From Botryotinia globosa (Eukaryota; Ascomycota; Leotiomycetes; Helotiales; Sclerotiniaceae), in NCBI GenBank assembly GCA_014898425.1, contig RCSZ01000024.1:62001-126000 (forward strand): DNA of 64,000 bases. Direction: 5' to 3'. The notes beneath the pieces were generated by a model. The model saw only the letters and a list, made by a program, of their open reading frames with translations. It did not search any database and was not told the origin of the DNA. The position numbers were made by a program, and so were the translations under genes. Below, piece by piece: positions 46,701 to 64,000 of the stretch (positions within the stretch are counted from its first letter, which is position 1; the number at the start of each line of letters is the position of its first letter).

Positions 46701-49060
46701 ATAAAATTATTTCTGAATTATTAATAAATCTATAATCGATTATAGTAAATAGATTATTAGTATTAGGATTATATGTGATATATTCCATAAATAATATTAT
46801 ATAGTATAATAAATTAATATAAAAAACAAAGTTATATTTGATCAGTTTATATATAGATTATGATATTGAAGTTATAATAAATCAAAAATAATTAATACAT
46901 CAGAAAATAATTTAATAATAAGAGATAGTTATATTTTATAATATAAATCTATAACTATATCTATAATAAAATATTTGATAATAATATTTATAATTTTGCT
47001 ATTTGTTAAACATAGCTTTTTTTAATAAGATAAGGTTTAAATATATATTTTATTTTTAAAAACAAAAGAATAATTAGTGAATACCTTTTCAAAGTATTCA
47101 TTATTAATTAGATTAATTATATCAAATATGGTTTTATATATTAGAAATCCAATAGTTTTAATGAATAAAGATTTGCTATTTATAATATTAAATTATAAAA
47201 GCTTTTTATTAATTATGATTTGTTTTTTTTATTTAATATTCTTTAATAATTTTTATAAACAATTTAATATAGAGATTGAACTTTTTCTATATATTTATTG
47301 ATTGAAAATATGAATGTATTTTGAAGTAATATACTGAATATACTTTTTAAAGATATTAATAAATCAATTTCAATAAATTCTTAGAATATATTTAAATATT
47401 ATTATTGTTTTGAATAAAATATGATGTAAATATTATTGCTATTGTTATAGTTTTTTTAGAAATTATATTAATCATATAATCTATTTCGATTATTAATATA
47501 TTAATTATTATAAATAGGGGGAGTATTTTTGTATAAGTTATAATTATGAAAATCTTTTTGGAAATTTGTAGAGTTGGAATTTTTTTTGATTGTTTGTTAT
47601 ATATTTATTTCTTTTTTGGTTTTGTAATTTTATATTGAATGATTAGATTTCTTATAATGATAATATAGATTTAATTGATATTTTTTTTGATTCTATATCT
47701 TAAAAGTACTAAAATCTATAGGGTTTGATAATGTTGGTATAATGAGTAGTAGATTGATTATAATTGTATATAATTGTATAAAACTCAAATTTATTTTCGA
47801 TTTTATTAAATATTCATTTTTATATAGATTTTGATTTTATATCTCAAATTTCCTTTTTTAATTGTTAAAATTAATGAAAGAATAAAGGTTAAAATCCTAT
47901 ATAAATAATTGCTGAAAATTATATAAAACTTTAGTTTTTATTATTACGATTATTTTGTATAACTATCTATAATATATAATACTGAAATATTCTAATTGAA
48001 TATAAAAAATTAAGAAAGATATTTTGTTAATTATTTTGAATTTATTGAATTAGATTGAAACTTTATATATTATATCAATTGAAATATAAAACTTATTAAA
48101 TTTATTAAAAAAAGCTTATTAATAATATAAATCGAAATATTATAAATAATATCATTTATATCAATTAGTTTTTTCTAATATATATAATTATTAATAAAAA
48201 AAGCTAAATATAAAGGTTTCTTTCTTTTTATATTAAAAATGATCGAATACATTATCTAATAAAATTTTAAATTCTATTTTCAAATAATATACTTCTTTTA
48301 TTGAAATATCAATTCTATCTTTTCTTTTTAAAGGAAATTAGAGTTCTTTAAAGTTTTATATCGATTGTTTTTTTTTGAATAGAAGTAATTTAAATTTATA
48401 ATAATTCAAATAGTTCAGTTTGAATATTGAATTGATTGTTTATAATAGTTTTAAAAGCTTATTTCATTATTAGATTTTATTTGAATATTTATTAAAAATA
48501 TTAAAAAAATCAAATATATTATTAATAATAATATATATATAATTAAAATAATTCTTTTGATTTTATATCAATATCAATAAAGAAATAGAATTATAAAAAT
48601 TATAATCCTGAAGATTAGATAACTTTTCTATAATCTATTATTATTGATGAAAAGTATTATTGATTTCAATTCAAAGTACTCCAAATAAAACAAATAATAG
48701 TAAATAAGCATTTAGAATATCTAATATATTAACTATAATAGAAAAAATAAAAACAAAAACGAAAATGAAGATAAAGATGAAAATAAATATAAAAATATAA
48801 AAGATATAAAAAATATATAAAAGATTAGTTTCAAATACATGAAAAGTCGGAATAAAGATTTTCTTTTTAAAGTCGAATTGTTTTTATTAGAATAAAACTC
48901 TTTCAAAGATAGAATATACTATTATAATACAATTTGAATGCTAGATAAAATATATAATATTCTATAAGGTTATATAGAAGAAGGTGGAAAGGCGCTGACT
49001 ATATAAAGGATGAATGCTTAAGGCATTCATATAACTATGTATTGAACCTGTGACAGAATG

Positions 49061-50290
49061 AGATTAGTTTCTTTGATAATTTAGTATATAATCTTAATAT
49101 GCTGTTATCATTTAATTATGTTATTTTTTCGTAATACACTATTAATATATATAATGAAGAAATTAGAATGAAAGTTTTTATGAAATAAAATAAATTATAA
49201 GATGTACTTTGGGACTATATATATGATATAAAAGAAATTCTTTTAAGGAAAAATCTTTTTAGAGATTCAATATTTAAAACAATAATTAATTTCAATCTAA
49301 AAAATATATGCATAATATTATTGAAAAGTTAAATTATTTTAAAATGTTCAATGGAATTTAAAATCAAAATAAGAACTATTAAAATCTTATTATAGTATTT
49401 AGGGTATAGCTATTTATCGAATGCTAGAATTATATGAAAATTTATCTAAATCACTAGGGATTATAATAATTATTATTATTATTGTAATAGTAAATCAAAG
49501 TTTTTAGAAGTAAAATAGGCCCATTAAATCAAATTTGTAGAAAATAATATCGAATTCAAAACAAGAGGTATAATTAAAGACTTTAAATAAATATTAAAAT
49601 AGTCTGAGTTATTTAAATATATTGATTAATAATTTGAATTCAATAGTCTAGAAAATTATATGTACTTTAATATAAAATAAAGGATAGTTTATATTTAATA
49701 TATATAATCTTAATTTTTAATCAAAAATATATTCATATGAATATATATATTAAATTCTTTAATATTATAGTTAAATGGAGTTTTATATAAATTATAAGTA
49801 TCTACTATAATCTCATATATTTTATTAAGAAGGATATTAACGAAATCAGATCTTATCAATAAAAATCAAATAAATGTCTAACCACGAACTAATATTCAGA
49901 ATAACTATTAAATCTATTAGTTAACAATATTTTTATTTCAGGTTTTAGAAAGATCTTAATTGAAAGTGATACAGAATCTTGAAAATTATTTAGATCTAAA
50001 ATATTTAGATATAATAAAAGATTATTTAGGTTTTTGTTGTTTTTAATAAATATTAATTAAATCACTTAATATTATTATAATATTAAGGGAACTAATTATA
50101 ATAATAAAATTCTATTATTATAATAAAATAATAAAAATTCAATAATATAAGAAAAATTTCTCATATTCTTTATTCTCTTTATATAAGGAAGAATATTATT
50201 ATAAAAATAAAATAAAGAATTCTTTATTAAAAAGGAAATCCTTTATTAATTCTTTATTCAAAATAATAATTCATTATTTTGAAAATTTTG
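49061..50290. other. AT-rich decayed DNA; nothing recognised
   Basis: No ORF above 60 codons, and no LTR or inverted ends that I can see. Confidence 0.35.
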
Positions 50291-50293
50291 AAA

Positions 50294-50639
50294 TGTGACG
50301 TAGGAGCTAGTCCAAATGCGGAATGACAGACGCAATATTGTACAATATTATTTTTCTTTTTTCTTTATTATAAAAATTGATTATAAATCAATAAAGAAAA
50401 TTGATAAAATCGAATACAAAATCAGAATTTTCAAGTACGCCACTTACGTATTATGGGCTTGCGCCACCTACGTACAGGGGGTAGGAAAAAGCATAAATAA
50501 GTGGCTTGGATCCCTGTATTCAGATCTTTTTCTAGTACCCACTTTTATATATATATAAGAATATATAATACAATTCAATAATAATAAACTCTATTTATTC
50601 TACTAACTCAAGCTTCTAATATAGTATTATTTTGATACA
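50294..50639 (+). repeat. possible LTR remnant of another retroelement
   Basis: Begins TGTGACGTAGGAGC and has promoter-like order: repeated CGCCACYTACGTA words, a TATA-like GCATAAATAAGTGGCTTGG, then GGATCCCTGTATTCAGATC, then A-rich DNA with AATAATAAAC. It may end near TGATACA at 50639. Fungal Gypsy LTRs often look like this, but no partner LTR or target duplication is seen. Confidence 0.35.
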
Positions 50640-51090
50640 ATTCCTAATTCGGCTTAGTTCATCCCACGCTAAGCGAATGACCAACGACAGTTTTCAAATA
50701 AATTAAAATAAATAATCTATTAGATTATATTACGAAATATATATGTATATGTATTTTGAAGCTTTAAATTTAAAGAATCATACTCTTAGAATTAAAATTA
50801 TAATAATCAATAGGTATATTATAATAAAGCCTAATAAAGTTCATTTAGTAAAAGTTAAAAAGGTTAAAAAAGTAATAGAAAATTCCTATATTTAGCTTAG
50901 AAAATGACATACAATATAACTTATCTAATTACAAAATTGAATGAATATATATATAGCTCTAATAGAAATAATATAAAAATTTAAGAAGAATTTTTAGATA
51001 TAAAAGAGACACTAAAGTCTTTAAGATAATTTATATAGAAATTTAGCGATATATATATTACATAAAGTAGAATTTCGATCGAGGAATCGA

Positions 51091-51126
<36 letters not shown>

Positions 51127-51530
51127 ACTTAATTAATTATAAGAGGAAATTTAAATCTATTTTAATTTAAACTACATTAGAAAGAAAACTGATAATTATA
51201 AGTCTAGCTTTTAAAAGAATAGTATATCTTCAAAATGAGTATTATAAGAATTAAATAGAAATAATTTATAGAATTCGATATTAATATAAATAGTATATAA
51301 GCAAAACTATATTTAAAGATTCTCTATTATAAGAAAGGAGATTTACTAATATTAAGTATGAATATATAAAAAATCATCTAAAGTAAATATAACTCTTTAT
51401 AGAAAATAATTCAGTAGTAAATTAATTAAATTATTAGAAAGAATGAAAGTTTTAATGATTATTAATAGATTATTAGTTAAATATAATAAAAGATATTAGT
51501 ATTCTATTCATCTAAATATTATAGTCTAGA

Positions 51531-51553
51531 TAACTTTGCCTTAAATTGGCAAA
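51531..51553. repeat. dispersed palindrome copy 4
   Basis: ACTTTGC-N9-GCAAAGT, flanked by ATA and TAT, in AT-rich DNA. Confidence 0.7.
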
Positions 51554-52544
51554 GTTATATGAGATTCAAAAGGGGTTTTAATGAGACATTATTAAAAATT
51601 TATTAAAACTATATATAAAAAAGACGTCAATAGTAATTTACGTTAATTATGATTTAAATTATAATATATATTGAAGGGAATTGTTATTTTAGATTCAAGA
51701 AAATAGTAGTATATCTATTTCTTTTCAATGCTTAAATCTATTAAAATAGTATTCTATATATAAATTGATCTTTAATAACTAATTATATAATCGAAATAGC
51801 TAGTTATAGAATCATAGCTTATATGTACTCTTGGTTTTAAGTGACTAAAAAAATTAAGAAAATAAGAATTCTTTAATTAGTTTTTTTCCATCTAAAAGAA
51901 ATTGAATAAGTCTAAAGATTAGCGATGGGGAGAAGATATAATCAAAGGGGCTAGTAACTTTGATATATATATAATTCTGAAAGCTTCGTTGAAATATAGA
52001 ATGACCTTAATAGTGAGAGGTGACATGTATCTAATTTAGTCTTAGGGTTTATTATTAAGTCTCAAGAAATTGATAGCGTCCTCTTAGTATGTATGAATGT
52101 GCTGGGTTAATAAAAAGAAGCGTCACCTGATGATTAAAAGGCATTGAGAATTCGAGATCTTTTCGTTATATCAAGAAATGATACTTTATATACTATCATG
52201 ATTGATAATATTAATACCATGGGAAAGTTCCGTGTCAAGTCTGATGGATTTTCGAGAGAATCCATCTAAGCTATCCTATCAGGCTTATAAAAACCCAACA
52301 TTTATCTTGTTTCATAGGCTTCGCAACACTTTTATCAAGATCCAAAAGATCTTCTATCTTCATTGGGAAATTGAAATCTGGGAGTCCTGAAGGATGCAAA
52401 GAAACATGTCTAACTTCGAGTTTGTATAGCTGGTGGTGTAATAACCTGATATGACAGAAGATTGTATGGCGGTGGCACTGCTATTATAAAAGTCTAATAT
52501 AGTGATCATTGAATATCATCTTGATTTTCTCTGAGAAAAACAAT

Positions 52545-52830
52545 CCTGTAATAATAGAATTCGTAATTAATAAAACAACTATTTTATTAATTAAAATAAT
52601 ATTTTAAATGTTTAACTATATATTGAAAGGATTGTTTTTAATGAATTAATAAGATCTCAATAAATTTCAAAAATTTCAAAAATCAACCAAAAAATTTAAT
52701 TTGAAATATTTTCGAATAAAAATATTTATTTGTATTTAAATCAGATTATTCTTTTATTTGTTAAATACATTGAGTATTATATAATATAATAATAAAGTTG
52801 TTTTATTAAAAAATAAATTAAAAGTGAATA
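52545..52830 (+). repeat. dispersed decayed repeat, copy 2
   Basis: Co-linear with 12440-12720 (see there). Here too it lies at the border between AT-rich DNA and a less AT-rich patch. Confidence 0.5.
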
Positions 52831-53149
52831 GCAAAAAAAAGAAATCGGTTTCTTTAAATTTTCAATTTATTTTTTTTATCTATTTTTCTTTTCTTTTCTT
52901 TTTCTTTTCTAGTTCCTTTTTTTAAATTTTAATATTTAAATATTTTGAAATCTCTAAAGCTTTCTTAAAATCTTCATTTTTTTCAAAGGATTAATAATAA
53001 ATAAATCGCAAAAAGATATTGATTCTATTTATTATCAATAAATCAAGTATATTATTAGTAATAAATATATAATTAATATTATAATATACATTCAAAATCT
53101 ATATAGAAACTTATGTTGAATTTCTCTTTGTTTCGAATATTAACTTTAT

Positions 53150-56100
53150 TATTACAGTGTAAGAAAGAAAAAGAGTAGGGGGAGCGAGAGAGTAGAATGG
53201 AGCCCATGAGCCTTTATAAATACCTGTGTTAGCTATAAAGCTGGCAAGTTCACTGTCAATACCAATAATAAAGATTCAACTTTTAAGAACTCTCAATTTG
53301 AGGAATACAGTACGTCCAAAGTATATGGGTGAACAGGTTCAAATGAAATCAAGTGTTAGTTTTTCCAGACAATTCAAGCAAAGGGGCCTGAAAATCGGTT
53401 TGAATAGAATTTTAAAATTCAATATTGAAAAGGTAATAGATAGTAATATTGAAAAGGTAATAGATAGTAATTACAATCAAGGTACATAACTATTGACATG
53501 AGATGATATAATATGTCATAACATACATGATATATATGCTCTTTTCCTTTCCTTTTCTGTTTTTGTGACTGATGGCCCTGATATATTGACCATTCACAGA
53601 TTGATATCAGTTCTTTTCTTGAATTTGCACGGCTTCGAATCATTCGAGATGTTCAAGACATGCAAAACCTCTGTCAAATTCATGGCATCTTTGAGGTATT
53701 AGCGTTCTAAATTTTATTTCCTAGAATTGTAGAGTTCATTGCTAGCTGTTTGTAATGCCGTCAAGTTTTGTGGAAATGTTCACTTCATCAAGTTGACTGC
53801 AATTTGGAACGATATAAGCTTAGTTATCTCCAGCTGAGTAGCACATCTGAGGACTATCTGCAATGAAGATCATGAAAGTCAAATAGATAGGGAGCGTGCT
53901 GCGCATTGCGAGGAGTAGATGGATATGTCGACAGGACAATCAACTAATTGCTATGGGTTGACATGAGAATTGGTGAATAAGGTATATTTTAACTCTGCTA
54001 AGCTGATATAGTACATGATATACTCATGACTAGTTTTAATGACTGAATATATAGAAGGAGAATTCTTTGAAGAGTATGAAATATTTCGTACATATGGAAT
54101 GACCTTGCTGATTGACTTGCACAGTGGTTTCCACCAAAAGGTTAAGCAGTCTCCAAACATAGTAACTTTGAATCCCCATGTAGCAAGAAATATCTCAAGT
54201 ATCCTATAACTTCGACATCACATTCCCAGCATTCTTGTGAGACTCATTGACGACTAGTACTTCAAATTACTCTTGAGGTGAAATGGGGTATCGACGGAGG
54301 TGGTGGATTCCATGCTCCTGTAGATCGACGCGAGCAGAAGTTGAAGGAATACCATAAAAAACAGACTATCAAACAGAATATCATACAATGGTTGAGGACA
54401 ACTATCTTTGAGGGAAGCTAGAGCAGTGCTACTTGCTTGATATGGCTCGTTGGTCTCTAATTCTAGATGTACCCTGTCCATGACCTTCGGGTGACGCATG
54501 AGAAGATTTCGGCTTGGTTGCGGCCCATTGGATCCTTCTCTAGATATATTCGAATACAAATACACGCCTCTTTGATTCCTACATCAGAACTTGTATTTCC
54601 TCTACTTTTTTTGCAACTTCAAGAGCCGCATCATTTTCCTCGTTCCAAAATGCAGCTTTCTTCTCCCACTTAGGATACATATCAAGGGTTTAAAAGGCAT
54701 CCTACTACCCATTAAAGTCCTCGAAAAGATTGATTCCTCAATACTGAAGGGAACAATTCATGAAGAGATCTATTTTTCCTCTGTCCGGAGGCCATGCAAG
54801 TCCTTGGGAAGTTGACTTTTATTCTTGTCTGTGATTTCCTCGATAGTCTAACTCCCATTGCATCTTGAATCGCGTTCAGGAACGAATTGGCGGTTTCTGC
54901 TACGAGCCCATCATGCGCTGGATTGGCCCAACCTCGCTGAGACTAGAGTTACAATAAGTGGCTTAGTTCGGTTTTCGAGGCCGAGTGTGTTATCATTAGC
55001 AGTTTATTCTCTAGCATCAAATTCCCATGCTTTATAACCTTCTCCTGATAGAATGTGAACAAGAAGTCCCCTGCCACGACCAACGTCAACATAACCTGGA
55101 AATTCGGTATTTTTGTAAGCATGACCTGTCTTTCAGGGTGAAGATTGCTCCTGGAGTCATCTACACTATAGAGCTGGTATTAGTACCGTATCCTTTGGAA
55201 TGCGTCGATATATGAAACCGGAATTTATGACTATTCTCTAAATGAAAATACACATCTACACACGGAGAAGACATTTGTAGTGGTAGAATTGACATGGTAG
55301 TGAGCTCGCCCTTTGAAAGACAGAGATGGGGAGAGATTAATTGATCGGTTATGAGTTCGCATTGGCCTTGAAACCAGCCGTGGCCGTTTCGTAGGGCTCC
55401 ATGAGCCATGAAGACCTTGTCGACCATTTGCGGCGTTTAAGTATCCTGATATGGGTTGAACCCCTTGTGGATCGAATGGAGAGGAAGAAATTTTGAGGTT
55501 GACATAGATTTCTTCATAAGCAGTATATTGATTCAATACCGACCAAGTTCAATATTGACTTGGATTTTGTCCTATGGTATCTCACATAGATAAGTGTCTG
55601 TCAACGAAGAAGGGTCAGTATCGCCAATTTACGATTTAGCTTTGAGACCTAACCTTCCAGTAGTCTTGTTGAGGATGGTATGGAGACTACTTTTCAGAAT
55701 TTTTGGAAGGTAATTGGAAGATGCTTTAGGGCGTGTCTTGATAAATGCTAGTCATAAGCTATACATTAAACAATCGGCTGACAAATAGTGAATCTTCAAA
55801 GGATCTCAACATAGCATTACCTTCAGGAGCTTTGATTATGGATTAGACGTTACACAAAGAGTGGGTAGATAAGCAAGCGAAAAGGGGCTGATCTTCCGAG
55901 AATTGTATATTCAGAACTTCTTGTTTTCCTATATTGATAATATTAACAACAGTCCTTGAATAGTGAGTGGAAATGACCTATGAGAAGTATTCATATTTCT
56001 ATTGTTATTGCAGAATAAAATGGGAAAATAAGGAATGTCATATTAACCCTAAAAAATATCTTCAAGTAAGGAGAAAAAGACGTAACTTTTGATACTATTG

Positions 56101-56450
56101 CTCGTATGCTGAGTATTTGATAGGGCTAGAACTGGAGCTGGATCTTTTATTGTTACTTGATCTTGGATGTAAACCTACAATATGTTTGGGTTTAGAAGAA
56201 ACAGATATAAAGAAATCATCTGAATATCCATTATTGTTGTGATTACCATTATAGATCTGCTCGAACAATAACGAACCGGATCTTGGTTAAAAATACATCC
56301 GCCAAAAACAAACGGGTCTTCATCGGCAGACGTGTTGGACGATGATCTGTGATTTTTTGGAGAGAAAGAAGGATCTTCAAACTTCGACTGTATAAAAATG
56401 CTTGGTGATATCAAGAAGTGAAATAATAGATTTACATTTTGTCTCTATAG
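53150..56450. pseudogene. gene-like island, probably broken genes
   Basis: Moderate GC with coding-like pieces mostly on the minus strand. Examples: 54254-54565 (PSRNLLMRHPKVMDRVHLEL); about 54700-54945 (GWANPAHDGLVAETANSFLN, preceded by a possible acceptor CTCTAG or CTCAG); 55231-55536 (NLKISSSPFDPQGVQPISGY); and 56175-56414. I could not join them into one frame with believable introns. Family unknown; it may be a multi-exon gene after mutation. Confidence 0.3.
53428..53471 (+). repeat. 22-bp tandem duplication
   Basis: ATTGAAAAGGTAATAGATAGTA occurs twice in a row (frame repeat IEKVIDSN). Short local duplication only. Confidence 0.7.
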
Positions 56451-56771
56451 AATATAATAATTATGGAAAAAGGATGTTACAAAATCGAAGGAATTTTCGA
56501 AAATGATATAAAAGACATTAAGAGAAATTATATTTATATCTTTATTCAAAGTTATGAAGATTTATATAGAATTATTAATCTATATAAGAATAATATATAA
56601 AGCACTGAAAATAAATATATTAATGAATTATATAGAAGTAAGTTCAGAAAGCCGAGTAAAGTATATTCAAATATTAGATTTCAAAAGAGAAAAGTTTATT
56701 TCATATTCTTTATATTGCTCTGTAATATAATAGTACTGAAATAAATAAAAAAATAAAAAATCAATTACTAA

Positions 56772-56800
56772 GGGCTTGTTCGAATCGATTTTATTTTTAT
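56772..56800 (+). repeat. single terminus of a Harbinger-like element
   Basis: TAA followed by GGGCTTGTTCGAATCGATTTT, close to the termini of the element at 6364-6717 with C to T changes. No matching right end was found, so it is a truncated or eroded copy. Confidence 0.5.
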
Positions 56801-57995
56801 TTGATAAAATCTCTAATAACAATAAAATGACAAGGGTAATTGAAATATTGAAGTTAATATATATTAGATATATTTGGTTGAGGCTAATATATTTGAAGTA
56901 ATATTGGGATATATGAGATTGGATTGAAAATAAAAGAGATATTGCTTTTTCTCAAATATATTCATTCTATAATACCTCAAAGATTGTTATTCGCTATTAT
57001 ATAAGAGCAGTTGAGAAAAGTTGATGCATTTATCACTTTAAAATTATTAGACTTAATATTTTATTAGATCTAATATTATATTTATTTCGAAATATTTCAG
57101 TTTTATATTAAATCTAACGAGCTTTTTCTCGGCCCTTTAAGGCTAAAAATAAAAATAACAACAACCTTATTAATACTCTTTATAATTATTTTTCATATTC
57201 TTTAGAATCTATGTTTATATTTGTACTGTGTAGTTTTGTTAAACATTTAAATAATTGGATAATAATTGAATTGAATAATTAATTATATTATTATTATCAA
57301 AATTAAAATATCAAGATTATAAATATATTCAAAAAAAATTTAAAAAAAAAATCAAATCAATTTTATTTCATTTTATTTTAAATCCTTTCATTTGATTTTA
57401 TTAATATTCAATCAGATTTCTATATATTGATAAAATATTGGGAAAAATCCTTCGAAATATTTATTAATTAATATAAATCTGTTAATTTAAAGATTAATAT
57501 TATGATTAGTATATTTTTATTAAATAATATAAATCTTATTTAAAGAATAAGGAAGAAAGAGTTAATGGAGAGTATTAGTTTGAATATTGAATATATGAAA
57601 TTGCTTGTGTATAGGGGCAAAGATTTGATTCAATCTTTTTGTGAGTATATAGATATTGAATGGTTAAAATTTATCTTTTTAGATAGTTTTAAAAAGTGTT
57701 AAAAGATTATAGAATTAATTAATATAAATAGATTCTATTAGAAAAGAATTAAGGTTGAAATCGAGATTCTTTATTATTTAATAGATAATAATTATTGCTA
57801 AATGCTAATATATTTGATATTATTAATTTCAAATTAAATGAAAGTAATAGTGTTAAAATAAATATATTTGTTATTATGTTTTTATATATAATCTTAGATT
57901 ATTTAATATCATTTATTTGAGTAATAGGTTTAATATAATTTTAATAAATATAAAAGAATGAAATCAAAACAATATTATTATTGGAATTAATGAGA
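56801..57995. other. AT-rich decayed DNA; nothing recognised
   Basis: No supportable gene, RNA or repeat end. Confidence 0.35.
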
Positions 57996-57997
57996 TA

Positions 57998-58165
57998 AAT
58001 AGGAATAGGAATAGGAGCAGAAGTAGGAATGGGAGTAGAAATAAAAGTAAAAGTAGGAATAGGAGTAGGAATAGAAGTAGGAGTAGAAATAGAAATAGAA
58101 GTAGAAGTAGGAGTAGGAGTAGGAGTAGGAGTAGGAGTAGGAGTAGAAATAGAAGTGGGAATAAA
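57998..58165 (+). repeat. degenerate GGAGTA hexamer array
   Basis: Units GGAGTA, GGAATA and GAAGTA alternate over about 165 bp, cleanest at 58105-58146. The purine-rich strand is continuous. Confidence 0.85.
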
Positions 58166-58177
58166 AATGGAAATAAT

Positions 58178-64000
<5,823 letters not shown>

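Larger units (their letters stand above)
40243..49055. mobile_element. RIP-eroded LTR retrotransposon, copy 2 (8813 bp)
   Basis: The left LTR is 40243-40378. The right LTR runs from about 48920 to 49055 (ending ACCTGTGACA). Perfect 5-bp duplication GAATG (40238-40242, 49056-49060). Co-linear with copy 1 over its whole length, apart from a solo TRIM LTR, two oppositely oriented insertions at 41119-42964 and an expanded octamer array. No readable coding region remains. Confidence 0.85.
50640..53150. other. AT-rich decayed DNA with small GC islands
   Basis: Contains a (TA)n run (51100-51126), a palindrome copy (51531) and a moderate-GC patch at 51900-52480 with a 62-codon frame (52202-52390) that I cannot support as a gene. 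Confidence 0.35.

Overview
The window looks like nuclear DNA of a filamentous ascomycete (Pezizomycotina; a leotiomycete would fit, but the sequence does not prove it). The signs are a 54-nt spliceosomal intron in a Q-rich gene, long intron-poor ORFs, a fungal LINE with RNase H, and above all long AT-saturated tracts. In those tracts, paired copies of the same repeat differ almost only by C/T and G/A transitions, the mark of repeat-induced point mutation (RIP).

Layout. 1-2000 (minus): 5' part of a Q/P/S-rich protein gene that runs off the left edge. 2001-5640: moderately GC-rich intergenic DNA full of minisatellites and short direct duplications. 5640-7480: AT-rich, with two short inverted-repeat elements. 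7825-10656 (minus): intact intronless gene for an unrecognised 943-aa protein. Next to it are two small uncertain ORFs, one with an in-frame 75-bp tandem duplication. 12.2-16.2 kb: decayed DNA with a Gypsy RNase H scrap, an inverted-repeat element and two possible exons.

16242-24199 and 40243-49055 are two complete but heavily mutated copies of one LTR retrotransposon. The LTRs are about 140 bp and each copy has a perfect 5-bp target duplication (ATAAC; GAATG). A second, much smaller LTR family is inserted into them: two complete ~0.53-0.55-kb elements and two solo LTRs, each with its own perfect 5-bp duplication. These are terminal-repeat retrotransposons in miniature (TRIMs). Their primer-site region is the reverse complement of a tRNA T-arm-like segment inside their own LTR.

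Between the two large elements lie a gene for a single-pass membrane protein (26815-28335, minus) and a LINE on the minus strand (about 31.1-39.3 kb). The LINE is split by a 1.8-kb element with TA target (itself carrying a Helitron-like insert) and by a 720-bp element with TTA target. Its 5' two thirds are GC-rich and readable. Its 3' third (RT C-terminus, RNase H, zinc finger) is strongly eroded.

49-64 kb is mostly AT-rich decayed repeat DNA. It holds one gene-like but unreadable island (53.1-56.4 kb), a 58-unit ATT microsatellite and nothing else I can call. Overall this is a gene-poor heterochromatin-like block bordered by a few ordinary genes. Insertion order can be read from nesting, target duplications and empty sites in the sister copies.
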